A stretch of DNA of 64,000 bases, from the NCBI GenBank assembly GCA_011523845.1, contig WTFV01000134.1, positions 1 through 64,000 on the forward strand. The letters run 5' to 3'. Positions 8,774 to 17,586 of this stretch are shown piece after piece (position 1 is the first letter of the stretch; the number at the start of each line of letters is the position of its first letter). The translations under genes and the position numbers were made by a program. The notes beneath the pieces were generated by a model. That model did not search any database. It saw only the letters and a program-made list of their open reading frames with translations, and was not told the DNA's origin. This DNA comes from Acidobacteriota bacterium. Its GTDB lineage: Bacteria; Acidobacteriota; Vicinamibacteria; Vicinamibacterales; UBA8438.

Positions 8774-9133
8774 TCACCGGAACGCGACGCCAAGCTCGCG
8801 GGCCACGGTCTCGAGGCGCTTGTCGAGGGTCCACAGCACGCATCGCTCCAGGAAGGCGGACGCCAGCAGATGCATGTCGATCCAGCCGAGGCCTCGCGCG
8901 TGAAGGCGTCGGCTGCGGACGAGTTGCAGGACCTCCTGGTGTTCCGCCACCTCGGCCTGCGGCAGCGCGGCCAGCAGATGCAGGAAGTGCTCGCGATCGG
9001 ACAGGGAGCCGCACGCGAGCTCCCCCACGACGAACGGATGACAGAGCACCCTGCCGTTCTCCAGCAGCGTGGCGAGCTCGTGATCGTCGCTTCGCAGGTG
9101 TTCCACCCAGACCGACGTGTCCGCCAGGGTCAT
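8774..9133 (-). CDS. vapC: VapC-type PIN-domain toxin
   Basis: This 119-residue PIN-domain RNase starts at the ATG at 9133 with MTLADTSVWVEHLRSDD. The acidic residues are at positions 5, 39 (E of VVGELACG), 93 (GWIDMHL) and 110 (TLDKRLE). VapC toxins cleave tRNA or rRNA and are held inactive by the co-encoded antitoxin. The start overlaps the antitoxin stop by 4 bases (ATGA), a typical coupled arrangement. The longer frame reaching 9337 overlaps the antitoxin and is rejected. Confidence 0.88.
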   Translation of the reverse strand: MTLADTSVWVEHLRSDDHELATLLENGRVLCHPFVVGELACGSLSDREHFLHLLAALPQAEVAEHQEVLQLVRSRRLHARGLGWIDMHLLASAFLERCVLWTLDKRLETVARELGVAFR

Positions 9134-9579
9134 CGTCCGCTCGCCGGCGGCCGGCGCCGGGGGATGGGACGGAGCTCCTTCTCGCTGCCGCCCAGGGCCG
9201 CCAGCCGGCGGGCGCTCTCGCGCGCTATCAGCGCCTGCAGTCCCTGTCGCACGAGGGATGTCTTCTCGTTGACACCGGTCAGTCGCGCGGCTTCCCGGAC
9301 AAGCTCTTCGTCGGAGTCGTCGGCCTTTTCGTACCACTCGGGCGGCATCGGTGACACGATGTCGCCCAGAATCCGGATGTTGTCCCGATTGCGGCCGAAG
9401 AAGAGGCCGGAGGATGGCTCGCGGCAGGGAGCCAGTCGCGAGACCGGCCGGCCGTTCTTGGTGATGACGATCTCTTCACCGCTCTCGGCGACCTCGTCCA
9501 TCAGCTTGAGGCACTTCGCCTTGAACTCGGACGCCTTGATGGTCCGGGCGGTGATGGGCTTGTTGCCGTGCGTCTTCAC
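9130..9579 (-). CDS. chimeric Phd/YefM-VapB antitoxin
   Basis: The 149 residues contain two antitoxin families in one chain. Residues about 10-80 are a complete Phd/YefM DNA-binding domain (ASEFKAKCLKLMDEVAE, IVITKNGRPVSRL, IRILGDIVSP). Residues about 92-145 are the C-terminal part of a VapB protein (LVREAARLTGVNEKTSLVRQ, ALIARESARRLAALGGSE) without its N-terminal beta strand. The VapB half fits the following VapC. The Phd half may supply DNA binding. The usual VapB and Phd proteins are about 70-85 residues each, so this is a fusion of two units with no stop between them. Confidence 0.85.
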   Translation of the reverse strand: MKTHGNKPITARTIKASEFKAKCLKLMDEVAESGEEIVITKNGRPVSRLAPCREPSSGLFFGRNRDNIRILGDIVSPMPPEWYEKADDSDEELVREAARLTGVNEKTSLVRQGLQALIARESARRLAALGGSEKELRPIPRRRPPASGR

Positions 9580-9628
9580 GGTTCCTCCTTGATCGACGAA
9601 GCTGACGCTCCGAGCATGACATGATTGC

Positions 9629-9650
9629 GACCATGGTCACAACCATGGTC
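9629..9650. promoter_or_regulatory. tandem palindromes, candidate operator of the antitoxin operon
   Basis: A perfect 10-bp palindrome GACCATGGTC (9629-9638) is followed 12 bases on, centre to centre, by ACCATGGT (9642-9649). They sit about 50 bases upstream of the Phd-VapB start at 9579. Paired palindromes about one helical turn apart are typical Phd-family operators. The assignment is inferred from position and symmetry only. The rest of 9580-9903 shows no gene. Confidence 0.4.
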
Positions 9651-9903
9651 ATGATGGGCAACCCGCTCGGCTCGGTCCATGGACAGTGCCATGGCCGACC
9701 GTGGGACCGCGTGTGCGAAGCGGGAACGACAAGGAACGCACCTCGGCCGCGACCCGACAGCCACACCCTGCCGACTCGGCTGAAATCGAGGGTAGCGGAC
9801 CGGGTGCGGGCCGTGTAAAATACCGCCGAGCGCCGTACTCGAAAACCCGGAGACCTGGATGCCTGCAGTGCATACCTGCGGGTTCGTTCGGGGGAAGCAA
9901 GGG

Positions 9904-12318
9904 ATGGCCACCATGCGCTGGCTGAAGCTCGGCTCCGCGGCGGTTGCGTGGGTGTTTCTGTTGGTGGGTGCCGCCGGCTCGGCAACCGCGGCTCCGCAGA
10001 GTGCTGCGCCTGGCGAGGCCGCCTCCACCGACCAGGCCGTCATCCAGCGCTACTGCGTCACCTGCCACAACGACCGGCTCGAGACCGGCGGCCTGTCGCT
10101 GCAGGACGTCGACATCGCCGACGTCGCGGCGCACCGCGACGTGTGGGAGAAGGTGGTGCGGAAGATGCGCGCCGGCGCCATGCCGCCGCGTCCGCGTCCC
10201 CGTCCGGACGACGCCACCTACGCGCGCGTGCTGGCCTCGATCGAGACTGCCCTCGATGCGGTAGCCGACGCCACGCCCGACCCCGGCCGCACGGCGACGT
10301 TCCGCCGCATGAACCGGACCGAGTACCAGAACGCCGTGCGCGACATTCTGGACCTCGACATCGACGTCACCGCGCTCCTGCCGCGCGACGATTCCGCCTT
10401 CGGGTTCGACAACGTCAACGCCGGCGGCCTGTCGCCGACCTTGATGGAGCGCTACCTGGCGGCGGCGCAAAGGGTCAGCCGGCTGGCGGTCGGCAGCGAC
10501 CTGCCGGCGCCGGGCAGCCGCGTCGTCGTCGTTCCGGCCGATCGGACCCAGGAGGATCATGTCGCCGGGCTGCCGTTCGGGACGCGCGGCGGGACGGCGG
10601 TCGACCACACGTTCCCGGCCGACGGCGAGTACGAGATTCAGGTCCGCCTGCAGCGCAACCGGAACGAGAACGTCGAGGGGTTGACCGAGCCGCACGACGT
10701 GGAGATCACCCTGGACGGAGAACGGCTCGGCCTGTTCACGATGGAGCCGAGCGAGAACTTCGTCATGCAGGCCAACGCCGCGTACTACGCGGACGAGGGG
10801 ATCGACAACCACCTGAACGTGCGCATCCCGGTGCCGGCGGGGCCGCACGTGGTCGGGGCGGCCTTCATCAAGAAGAACTCGGCGCTGATCGAGACGACGC
10901 GGCAACCCTACGACGCCCACTTCAACATGGACCGGCATCCGCGGCAGCAGCCGGCGGTGCGCTCCGTGTCCATCGTCGGGCCGTTCGATCCGACCGGCGT
11001 GGGAGAGACGCCGAGCCGGACGGAGATCTTCTCGTGCCGGCCGGCCGACGGTGCGTCCGAGGCCGAAGCCGAGGAATGCGCGACGGCGATCATTGCCGGG
11101 CTGGCGCGTCGCGCGTACCGGCGCCCGGTCACGGTGGACGACCTGGATCAGCTCGTCTCCTTCTATCAGCGCGGCTACGCGGCCGGCGGGTTCGAGACGG
11201 GCATCGAGACGACGTTGCGCGCGCTGCTCGCGAGTCCCGAGTTCCTGTTCCGCATCGAGCGCGATCCGGCCGGCGTGGCGCCCGGCGCTCCCTACCGCAT
11301 CAGTGACCTGGAGCTGGCTTCGCGGCTGTCGTTCTTCCTGTGGAGCAGCGTGCCGGACGACGAGCTGATCGACGTCGCGGCCGCCCGCCGCTTGAGCGAT
11401 CCGGCGGTGCTCCGGGCGCAGGTGCAGCGCATGCTGGCCGACCCGCGCGCCGAGACGCTGACGACGAACTTTGCCTCGCAGTGGCTGCACCTGCGGAACC
11501 TGGATGCCGTCCGGCCCGACGCGCGGCTGTTCCCGGACTTCGACGACAACCTGCGGCAGAGCTTCCGCCGCGAGACGGAGCTGTTGTTCCAGAGCGTCCT
11601 GGAGCAGGACCGCAGCGTCGTCGATCTGCTGACGGCCGATTACACCTTCGTCAACGAGCGGGTGGCGCGCCATTACGGATTCCCCGGCATCTACGGGGAC
11701 CACTTCCGGCGCATGGATTTGCCCGCGGGCAGCCCCCGGGCCGGCCTGCTCGGGCACGGCAGCATCCTGACGGTGACCTCGTACGCCACGCGGACGTCGC
11801 CGGTCCTGCGAGGCAAGTGGATCCTCGAGAACCTGCTCGGGACACCGCCGCCGGCGCCGCCGGCGAACGTGCCGCCCCTCGACGAGACCCGGTCGAACAC
11901 CCGTATCGTCTCGATGCGCGAGCGGATGGAGGCGCATCGCCAGAATCCGCAGTGCGCCGTCTGCCACCGGATCATGGATCCGGCGGGGCTCTCGATGGAG
12001 AACTTCGACGCGATCGGCCGCTGGCGGCACGCCGAGGGCGGTGCGGCCATCGACGCGGCGGGCAACCTGCCGGGCGGCGAGGATTTCGACGGCGTCGCCG
12101 GCCTGCGTCAGGCGTTGCTCGATCGTCCGGAGGTTTTCGTCAACACGGTAGCGGAGAAGCTGTTGACCTACGCGCTCGGCCGTGGGCTCGACCCCGCCGA
12201 CGCGCCCGCGGTTCGTGCGATAACTCGAGCGGCGGCGGCCGACGACTATCGGCTGTCGTCGCTCATCCTCGGCATCGTGGAGAGCACTCCCTTCCAGATG
12301 AGGAGATCCCAGTCATGA
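9904..12318 (+). CDS. planctomycete-type cytochrome c protein (DUF1587/1595/1592/1588/1585), long form
   Basis: This 804-residue exported homologue of the gene at 6691 has a signal peptide in residues 1-30 and a first haem site CVTCH at 51-55. DUF1587 follows (RRMNRTEYQNAVRDIL), then an extra beta-rich insert (about 200-300; HTFPADGEYEIQVRL, VEITLDGERLGLF) that resembles a carbohydrate-binding module. DUF1595, DUF1592 (RLSFFLWSSVPDDEL), DUF1588 with CAVCH, and DUF1585 complete it. The start at 9904 is preferred because a purine-rich GGGGGAAG precedes it; an ATG at 9913 is also possible. Its stop overlaps the DUF1552 start, so the two are coupled. Confidence 0.9.
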   Translation: MATMRWLKLGSAAVAWVFLLVGAAGSATAAPQSAAPGEAASTDQAVIQRYCVTCHNDRLETGGLSLQDVDIADVAAHRDVWEKVVRKMRAGAMPPRPRPRPDDATYARVLASIETALDAVADATPDPGRTATFRRMNRTEYQNAVRDILDLDIDVTALLPRDDSAFGFDNVNAGGLSPTLMERYLAAAQRVSRLAVGSDLPAPGSRVVVVPADRTQEDHVAGLPFGTRGGTAVDHTFPADGEYEIQVRLQRNRNENVEGLTEPHDVEITLDGERLGLFTMEPSENFVMQANAAYYADEGIDNHLNVRIPVPAGPHVVGAAFIKKNSALIETTRQPYDAHFNMDRHPRQQPAVRSVSIVGPFDPTGVGETPSRTEIFSCRPADGASEAEAEECATAIIAGLARRAYRRPVTVDDLDQLVSFYQRGYAAGGFETGIETTLRALLASPEFLFRIERDPAGVAPGAPYRISDLELASRLSFFLWSSVPDDELIDVAAARRLSDPAVLRAQVQRMLADPRAETLTTNFASQWLHLRNLDAVRPDARLFPDFDDNLRQSFRRETELLFQSVLEQDRSVVDLLTADYTFVNERVARHYGFPGIYGDHFRRMDLPAGSPRAGLLGHGSILTVTSYATRTSPVLRGKWILENLLGTPPPAPPANVPPLDETRSNTRIVSMRERMEAHRQNPQCAVCHRIMDPAGLSMENFDAIGRWRHAEGGAAIDAAGNLPGGEDFDGVAGLRQALLDRPEVFVNTVAEKLLTYALGRGLDPADAPAVRAITRAAAADDYRLSSLILGIVESTPFQMRRSQS

Positions 12319-13661
12319 TGATCACGAAGACGGCGCTCCCCCGGCGGACGTTCCTGCGCGGCGTGGGCGCCACCCTGGCGCTGCCGCTGCTGGACGCCAT
12401 GGTCCCGGCCGCATCCGCGATGGCGAAGACAGCCGCCGCGGCGCCGCGGCGGCTGGGCTACGTCTACATCCCGATGGGGATGAACCCCGAGCCCTGGACG
12501 CCGGCCGAGGTCGGCAAGCTGACGAAGCTCTCGTCCTCGCTGTCGCCGCTGACGCCGCATCTCGACAACGTGAGCATCATCACCAACCTCGAGATCGACG
12601 CGGCGCACATCTCCGGGAACCACGCGTCGGCGAACTCCGCGTTCCTGACCTGCGTGCGGCCGAAGCGCACCGAGGGCAGCGACTACGTCAACGGCACCTC
12701 GGTGGACCAGATCGCGGCGACGCAGATCGGCCGCGAGACGCCGTTGCCGTCGCTGGAGATCGGGACCGATCTGATCGCGCAGGTCGGCAACTGCGACAAC
12801 GGGTTCGCCTGCGTCTACATGAACAGCCTTTCGTGGGCGTCGCCGACCGCGCCGAACCCGACCGAGGCCGACCCGCGCGTCGTCTTCGAGCGGCTGTTCG
12901 GCGACGGCGGGACGCCGGCGCAGCGGCAGGCGGAGCTGAAGACCAACCGCAGCATCCTCGACTGGGTGCTCGATGACATGGCCAGCCTGCAGTCGCAGCT
13001 CGGGACGAGCGACAAGCACCGGGTCAACGAGTACCTCGACACCGTCCGCGAGGTGGAGCGGCGCATCCAGCGCGCCGAGCAGTCGGCGGCCGACTCGCCG
13101 CTGAGCGACCTGACCCGCCCGACCAGCGTGCCGGAGGTCTGGGAGGATCACGTCAAGCTGATGTACGACCTGCAGGTACTGGCGTTGCGCGCCGACCTGA
13201 CGCGCGTCATCACGTTCCAGATGGCGCGCGAGGCGAGCACGCGGACCTACCCGCAGATCGGCGTGCCGGAGCCGCACCACCCGACGTCGCACCACGTCGA
13301 CGATCCGGAGAAGCTCGCCAAGCTGGCGAAGATCAACCAGTACCACGTCTCGCTCTTCGGCTACCTCGTCGAGAAGCTGAAGACCACCGAGGACGGCGAC
13401 GGGACGCTGCTCGACCACACGACGTACATGCTCGGCAGCGGCCTCGGCAACCCGAACGTGCACGATCACCGCAACCTGCCGATCGTCGTGGCGCGCGGCG
13501 CCGGGTCGAAGATCAAGGGCGGCCGGCATGTCCATTACGACGAGCTGACTCCGTTGGCGAACCTGCACCTGACGCTGCTCGACGACGTCGGCGTGCACCT
13601 CGACGAGTTCGCCGACAGCACGGGCCATCTCGGCGAGGCGGTCGAGCCGCTGTCGCTGTAG
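12315..13661 (+). CDS. DUF1552 Tat-exported protein
   Basis: This 448-residue partner of the preceding cytochrome starts at the ATG at 12315 with a 4-base ATGA overlap and AGGAG ten bases upstream. The N-terminus ALPRRTFLRGVGATLALPLL is a Tat signal of the DUF1552 type. Landmarks are RRLGYVYIPMGM, ISGNHASANSAFLT, SVDQIAATQIG, a helical VREVERRIQRAE segment, LTRVITFQMAREAS and LANLHLTLLDDVGVHLDEF. It is intact. Its role is as unclear as that of the other DUF1552 gene, but the tight coupling argues that the cytochrome and DUF1552 protein work together. Confidence 0.92.
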   Translation: MMITKTALPRRTFLRGVGATLALPLLDAMVPAASAMAKTAAAAPRRLGYVYIPMGMNPEPWTPAEVGKLTKLSSSLSPLTPHLDNVSIITNLEIDAAHISGNHASANSAFLTCVRPKRTEGSDYVNGTSVDQIAATQIGRETPLPSLEIGTDLIAQVGNCDNGFACVYMNSLSWASPTAPNPTEADPRVVFERLFGDGGTPAQRQAELKTNRSILDWVLDDMASLQSQLGTSDKHRVNEYLDTVREVERRIQRAEQSAADSPLSDLTRPTSVPEVWEDHVKLMYDLQVLALRADLTRVITFQMAREASTRTYPQIGVPEPHHPTSHHVDDPEKLAKLAKINQYHVSLFGYLVEKLKTTEDGDGTLLDHTTYMLGSGLGNPNVHDHRNLPIVVARGAGSKIKGGRHVHYDELTPLANLHLTLLDDVGVHLDEFADSTGHLGEAVEPLSL

Positions 13662-13683
13662 CGCAGCGGTCAACGTGAGACTG

Positions 13684-13725
13684 CGCCAGGAGTCTGGGCC
13701 CGCGAAGAGGCGCAGACTCCTGGCG
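13684..13725. repeat. 13-bp inverted repeat (AGGAGTCT family), probable terminator
   Basis: The arms CGCCAGGAGTCTG and CAGACTCCTGGCG (13684-13696 and 13713-13725) are perfectly complementary with a 16-base loop. The hairpin lies 22 bases after the DUF1552 stop. The same arm sequence recurs in other intergenic gaps of this window (29371, 36098, 39215). Confidence 0.65.
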
Positions 13726-13843
13726 AGGCTTGGTTGGGCGGAAAGCGGAGCCGCAGGCGACGGTTTCCGGGCTATGGCAGTAACCGCGGGCTGTCGGCTT
13801 CTTCAGGCCGGCAGCCCGCATCGCATTTGTGAGGGAGCTTCCC

Positions 13844-15337
13844 ATGCACCGCTCGATCCTGTCGTTGGCGGCGTTCCTGTTGCTTGCGGTTGCGTCGGCC
13901 GGCTTCAACTCCGCGGCAGGGGCGGAAGCGGCCGACCCCGGGCTGATAGCCGCCATCGAGGCGGTCGACGAAGAGGGCGTGCGGGCGGCGCTCGCGCGCG
14001 GGGCGGACGTCACCGCCGCGGATCCCGACGGCACGACGCCGCTCCACTGGGCGGTGCATGCCAACGACGCCGGCATCGTCGGTCTACTGATCGAGGCCGG
14101 CGCCGACGCTGCGGCCGCGAACCGTTACGGCGTGCGTCCGCTGTCTCTGGCCTGCACCAACGGCAACGCGGCCGTTGCCGAGCTGCTGCTCGACGCCGGG
14201 GCCGATGCCAACACGGCACTGGCCGAGGGAGAGACGGTCCTGATGACGGCGGCGCGTACGGGAGATCTGGACGTCGTCAGGCTGCTGCTGGAGCATGGCG
14301 CCGATGTGAACGCGGCCGAATCCTGGCGGGGGCAGACCGCGATGATGTGGGCGGCGGCCGAGGGGCACGCGCAGTTGATCCCGACCATGCTTTCGTACGG
14401 CGCTGATGTCTCCGCCCGGTCCGCGAAAGGGTGGACTCCGTTGCTGTTCGCCGTGCGCGAAGGCCGCATCGACGTCGTCCAGACGCTGCTGGAGGCCGGG
14501 GTCGACGTCGAGGAGGCGCTCCCCATCGTCCAGGAGACGCGCCGCGGCGGCACCAGCGCCGAGCGCTCGGCCACCGGCCTCAACGCGTTCCTGCTGGCGG
14601 CGGCCAACGCGCACTACGAGCTGGCCGGACTGCTGGTCGATCGGGGCGCCGACGTCAACGTCGCCTCGCGCGGCTGGACGGCGCTGCACCAGGTGTCGTG
14701 GGTGCGCAAGGCCGGTATCGCCGGCAGCAACAACCCGGCGCCCAAGGGCTCAGGCGCCATGACGAGCCTGGAGTTCGTGCGGAAGATCGTTGCCGCCGGC
14801 GCCGACGTCAACGCGCGCGTCACGACCCGGCCGCCGGCCGGCATCACGCGCCTCAACTTCCTCGGCGGGACGCCGTTCCTGCTCGCGGCGCGCACCGGAG
14901 ACGCCGACCTGATGCGGCTGCTCGCCGAGCTGGGCGCCGACCCGCTGCTGCCGAACGACGACGGCACCACGCCGCTCATGGTGGCGGCCGGTGTCGGCAC
15001 CTCCGCACCGGGCGAGGATCCCGGCACGGAGCCGGAGGTGTTCGAAGCGGTCGAGGTGGCGCTGGAGCTCGGCGGCGACCTGAACGCCATCGACGACAAC
15101 GGCGAGACCGCCATGCACGGCGCCGCCTACAAGCACGTGCCCAGCGTGGTGACGTTGCTGGCGGACGCCGGCGCCGCCGTCGACGTGTGGAACCAGCCCA
15201 ATTCTCAGGGCTGGACGCCGTTCGACATCGCGGCAGGCGTGCACCGCGGCATGAACATCGTGAGCAGCCCGGCGACTGCCGCCGCCGTTCGCGCGGCAAT
15301 GGAAGCGGCGGGCGTGTCGATTCCCGCCGGCCAGTAG
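13844..15337 (+). CDS. secreted ankyrin-repeat protein
   Basis: This 497-residue protein has a signal peptide at residues 1-30 and about nine ankyrin repeats. Repeats with the classic DGTTPLHWAVHAND, VVRLLLEHGADVNAAE, KGWTPLLFAVREG and NGETAMHGAAYKHV pattern run almost to the end. The start at 13844 follows GAGGGAG at good spacing; an ATG five codons upstream lacks one. Ankyrin repeats bind proteins. Export suggests a periplasmic or cell-surface partner. A longer spacer (about 235-330) separates repeat blocks. The gene stands alone between a DUF1552 gene and the convergent hepT. Confidence 0.85.
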   Translation: MHRSILSLAAFLLLAVASAGFNSAAGAEAADPGLIAAIEAVDEEGVRAALARGADVTAADPDGTTPLHWAVHANDAGIVGLLIEAGADAAAANRYGVRPLSLACTNGNAAVAELLLDAGADANTALAEGETVLMTAARTGDLDVVRLLLEHGADVNAAESWRGQTAMMWAAAEGHAQLIPTMLSYGADVSARSAKGWTPLLFAVREGRIDVVQTLLEAGVDVEEALPIVQETRRGGTSAERSATGLNAFLLAAANAHYELAGLLVDRGADVNVASRGWTALHQVSWVRKAGIAGSNNPAPKGSGAMTSLEFVRKIVAAGADVNARVTTRPPAGITRLNFLGGTPFLLAARTGDADLMRLLAELGADPLLPNDDGTTPLMVAAGVGTSAPGEDPGTEPEVFEAVEVALELGGDLNAIDDNGETAMHGAAYKHVPSVVTLLADAGAAVDVWNQPNSQGWTPFDIAAGVHRGMNIVSSPATAAAVRAAMEAAGVSIPAGQ

Positions 15338-15366
15338 CTCGCGGCGCCTGTCGCACCGCTGGCGCG

Positions 15367-15789
15367 CTATCGGGCGTGGTTCTTCAGGCGGCCCAGGAAC
15401 AGCAGAAGGTCCGTGGGCCCGTCGGTCGCTGCCTGGTGGACCCGCTTCATGTCCAGCCACTCGTAGGCGTGCGCGACGACGTTGCGGAATCCGGCCGCGC
15501 GCACCAGGCGGTCGGCGAGAGCAGTTTCGACGACACCCGCCCGTTCGAGGCGGCGGAACGCGTCCGCGTAGCTGCCGGGAGTGCCCAGGCGCAGGGCGAG
15601 GCAAGCGCTCATCGCGACATCGATCACGATCTGCGTCGCCTGCCAGAGATGCAGCACGACGGCGTCAGATGCATCCGTCGCCGGGGCCAGGTCGGCGGCC
15701 GATGCCGGCAATCGCTCGGCCACTCTCGCCAGATGGCGCTGGACGGTCATGGTGCACTCGGCGAGCACGGCTCGGTCGAGAACGCTCAC
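15367..15789 (-). CDS. hepT: HepT-type RNase toxin (DUF86)
   Basis: This 140-residue alpha-helical protein starts at a GTG at 15789 that overlaps the mntA stop (GTGA). The catalytic HEPN motif RNVVAHAY (R-x4-6-H-x-Y) is near residue 112, followed by EWLDMKRV. HepT toxins are RNases neutralised when the cognate MntA transfers AMP to the motif tyrosine, which is present here. The longer open frame upstream overlaps mntA and is not used. The pair appears complete. Confidence 0.85.
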   Translation of the reverse strand: MSVLDRAVLAECTMTVQRHLARVAERLPASAADLAPATDASDAVVLHLWQATQIVIDVAMSACLALRLGTPGSYADAFRRLERAGVVETALADRLVRAAGFRNVVAHAYEWLDMKRVHQAATDGPTDLLLFLGRLKNHAR

Positions 15790-16187
15790 GGCCGCAGCGC
15801 CTCCAGCACCTCTTCGTAGCCGCGTTCGAAGACCGGCGCGTTGTCGCACCAGAACTGCGCCGCCTGAAGCCGGTACTGGTCGAACCGGCCGACCGTGGCC
15901 TCGTACACGAGTAGTCCGTCGCATGCGGCGCGATACCGCAGCAGTCCGCCGGCCCGGCGGAGGTCCACCAGATCGACGTGATCGTCTTCGATGGCCTCAA
16001 CCAGGCAGGCCAGCAGGCCCGAGATGTCGGCCGTTTCGTCCGCGACGTAGCCGAAGTCCCAGTCGGCGCCGGGCCGCGCCTCGCCGCGCGCCCGTGAACC
16101 GAACAGGATCAGCAAGTCGAGACCGATCGTCGCACGGGCCGCCGCGACTGCTGCGTCACGCCCCGCACCGTTCAGCGGTCGCTCCAT
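15786..16187 (-). CDS. mntA: MntA-type minimal nucleotidyltransferase antitoxin
   Basis: These 133 residues have the nucleotidyltransferase signature GSRARGEARPGADWDFGY, i.e. GS-x10-DxD, at residues about 31-48, and a third acidic site at HVDLVDLRRA (about 71). MntA proteins polyadenylate or AMPylate HepT and so act as enzymatic antitoxins. It is the first gene of a two-gene operon with hepT and overlaps it by 4 bases. The start at 16187 is the first ATG of the frame. Confidence 0.85.
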   Translation of the reverse strand: MERPLNGAGRDAAVAAARATIGLDLLILFGSRARGEARPGADWDFGYVADETADISGLLACLVEAIEDDHVDLVDLRRAGGLLRYRAACDGLLVYEATVGRFDQYRLQAAQFWCDNAPVFERGYEEVLEALRP

Positions 16188-16274
16188 GCCGGCATCCTAC
16201 ACCGGGGCTCCGGGAAGGACGATGGACCGAGTGTCGTCGAGCATGAACCGCGGCCGACGGGAGGCTGTCCGCCG

Positions 16275-17402
16275 TCAGACCAGCGTCCTCAACAGCGTCA
16301 GCGCCGGGGCGACCCGGATGCCGTCGGGGTTGACGAAGTGCTTCCTTCCGGTCGCCGAGATCTGCCACGCGTCGCAGTCGGGGAACCGCACCTTGAAGTA
16401 GCGCAGGCTCTTGTCGACGGGGACGTCGGCCCACTTGCACTCGACGCCGAGCAGGGGCCGCCGCCGATCCACGACCACGAAGTCGACCTCGCGGCCGTCG
16501 GTGTCGCGGAAGTACCGCAGCTCGACGTCCCGTCCCCTGGTGTCCTGCTGGTGATGGACCCACTTCTGCAGGTGACAGGCGACCAGGTTCTCGAAGCGTG
16601 CCGCCTCCGCCGGCACCACCGACCAGTCGAGGTGATAGTGCTTCCGTTCCTTCTTGACGGCGCGCACGAGTGGCGAGCCGAAGGGTGGGAGTCGGAAGAT
16701 TGCATAGAGACGTTCGAAAATCTCCAGCCACGAGGCAGCGGTCTTGTGGCTGACCTGCAGGTCCTCGCGGATTGCGTTGATCGACAGGGGAGAACCCACG
16801 AGTTCCGGCAGGCGCAGCATGAGCAACTCGAGAGTACCCAGGTCCTGAACTCGCTCGAGGCTCGTGACCTCGTCGCGAACCAGCAGCGTCCGGTGGTCGC
16901 GAGACCAGCGCCGGGCCTCTACCTCTGAACCACTGAAGTACGGCTCGGGAAATCCGCCGAGCGTCAGGAGATCCCGCAACTCGTCCGGCGTCTTCATGTC
17001 CAGCTCGGGGGCAGACAGAGGGTGCAACCGCAAGAGGTGGTAGCGGCCCTGCAGTGAATCGCCCCCGAAACGATACACCTCCAGTCGTGCGCTTCCGGTG
17101 ACGAGGATGCGCGGACCACGCGGCGGCGCCCCGTGCGCGTCGTACACGCCCTTCAGGTAGTTGCGCCAGTTGCGGTACTTGTGAAGCTCGTCGAAGATCC
17201 ACAGACGGGAGGATGGAAGCTCGCGGCGCAGGATGCGTTCGCGGTCGTCTGCAACGTCCCAGTTGAGGTAGCCGTGACGAGCACCGGGCAGCATCCTGGC
17301 GAGCGTGGTCTTGCCGACCTGCCGGGGGCCGGCCACGAAGACCATCTTCCGGGAAAGATCCTGCTCTACCTGCGTGGCCAGGTAGCGGGGCCTGTGCGCC
17401 AC
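16275..17402 (-). CDS. AAA ATPase with DUF4143 nuclease-like C-terminus
   Basis: This 375-residue protein has a Walker A motif GPRQVGKTT (residues 25-33), Walker B LWIFDELHKY (about 67-76) and an arginine-containing ILVTGSARLEVYR. A winged-helix-like middle (NAIREDLQVSHKTAASWLEIFERL) and a C-terminal PD-(D/E)XK-like DUF4143 domain (GREVDFVVVDRRRPLLGVECKW) follow. Members of this large family are often mobile or defence-associated ATPases of unknown target. It stands alone. An AT-rich stretch directly upstream (17403-17440) may be its promoter. Confidence 0.85.
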   Translation of the reverse strand: MAHRPRYLATQVEQDLSRKMVFVAGPRQVGKTTLARMLPGARHGYLNWDVADDRERILRRELPSSRLWIFDELHKYRNWRNYLKGVYDAHGAPPRGPRILVTGSARLEVYRFGGDSLQGRYHLLRLHPLSAPELDMKTPDELRDLLTLGGFPEPYFSGSEVEARRWSRDHRTLLVRDEVTSLERVQDLGTLELLMLRLPELVGSPLSINAIREDLQVSHKTAASWLEIFERLYAIFRLPPFGSPLVRAVKKERKHYHLDWSVVPAEAARFENLVACHLQKWVHHQQDTRGRDVELRYFRDTDGREVDFVVVDRRRPLLGVECKWADVPVDKSLRYFKVRFPDCDAWQISATGRKHFVNPDGIRVAPALTLLRTLV

Positions 17403-17586
17403 GGAGACATGTTACATGTATTTTTGACTGCAGGATAAATTGCTCATGAGTGTTTTGGGTAGTGGTGGAAATCACTCAAGCCCGGGGCGCGCCGGTCGGC
17501 GGGAAGTCTCGCGCCGGTCGGCGGGAAGTCTACTGTGCGGCGGAGAGGCTGCTGGCGACGAAACCCGACGTTGGGGGCCGGACGGC

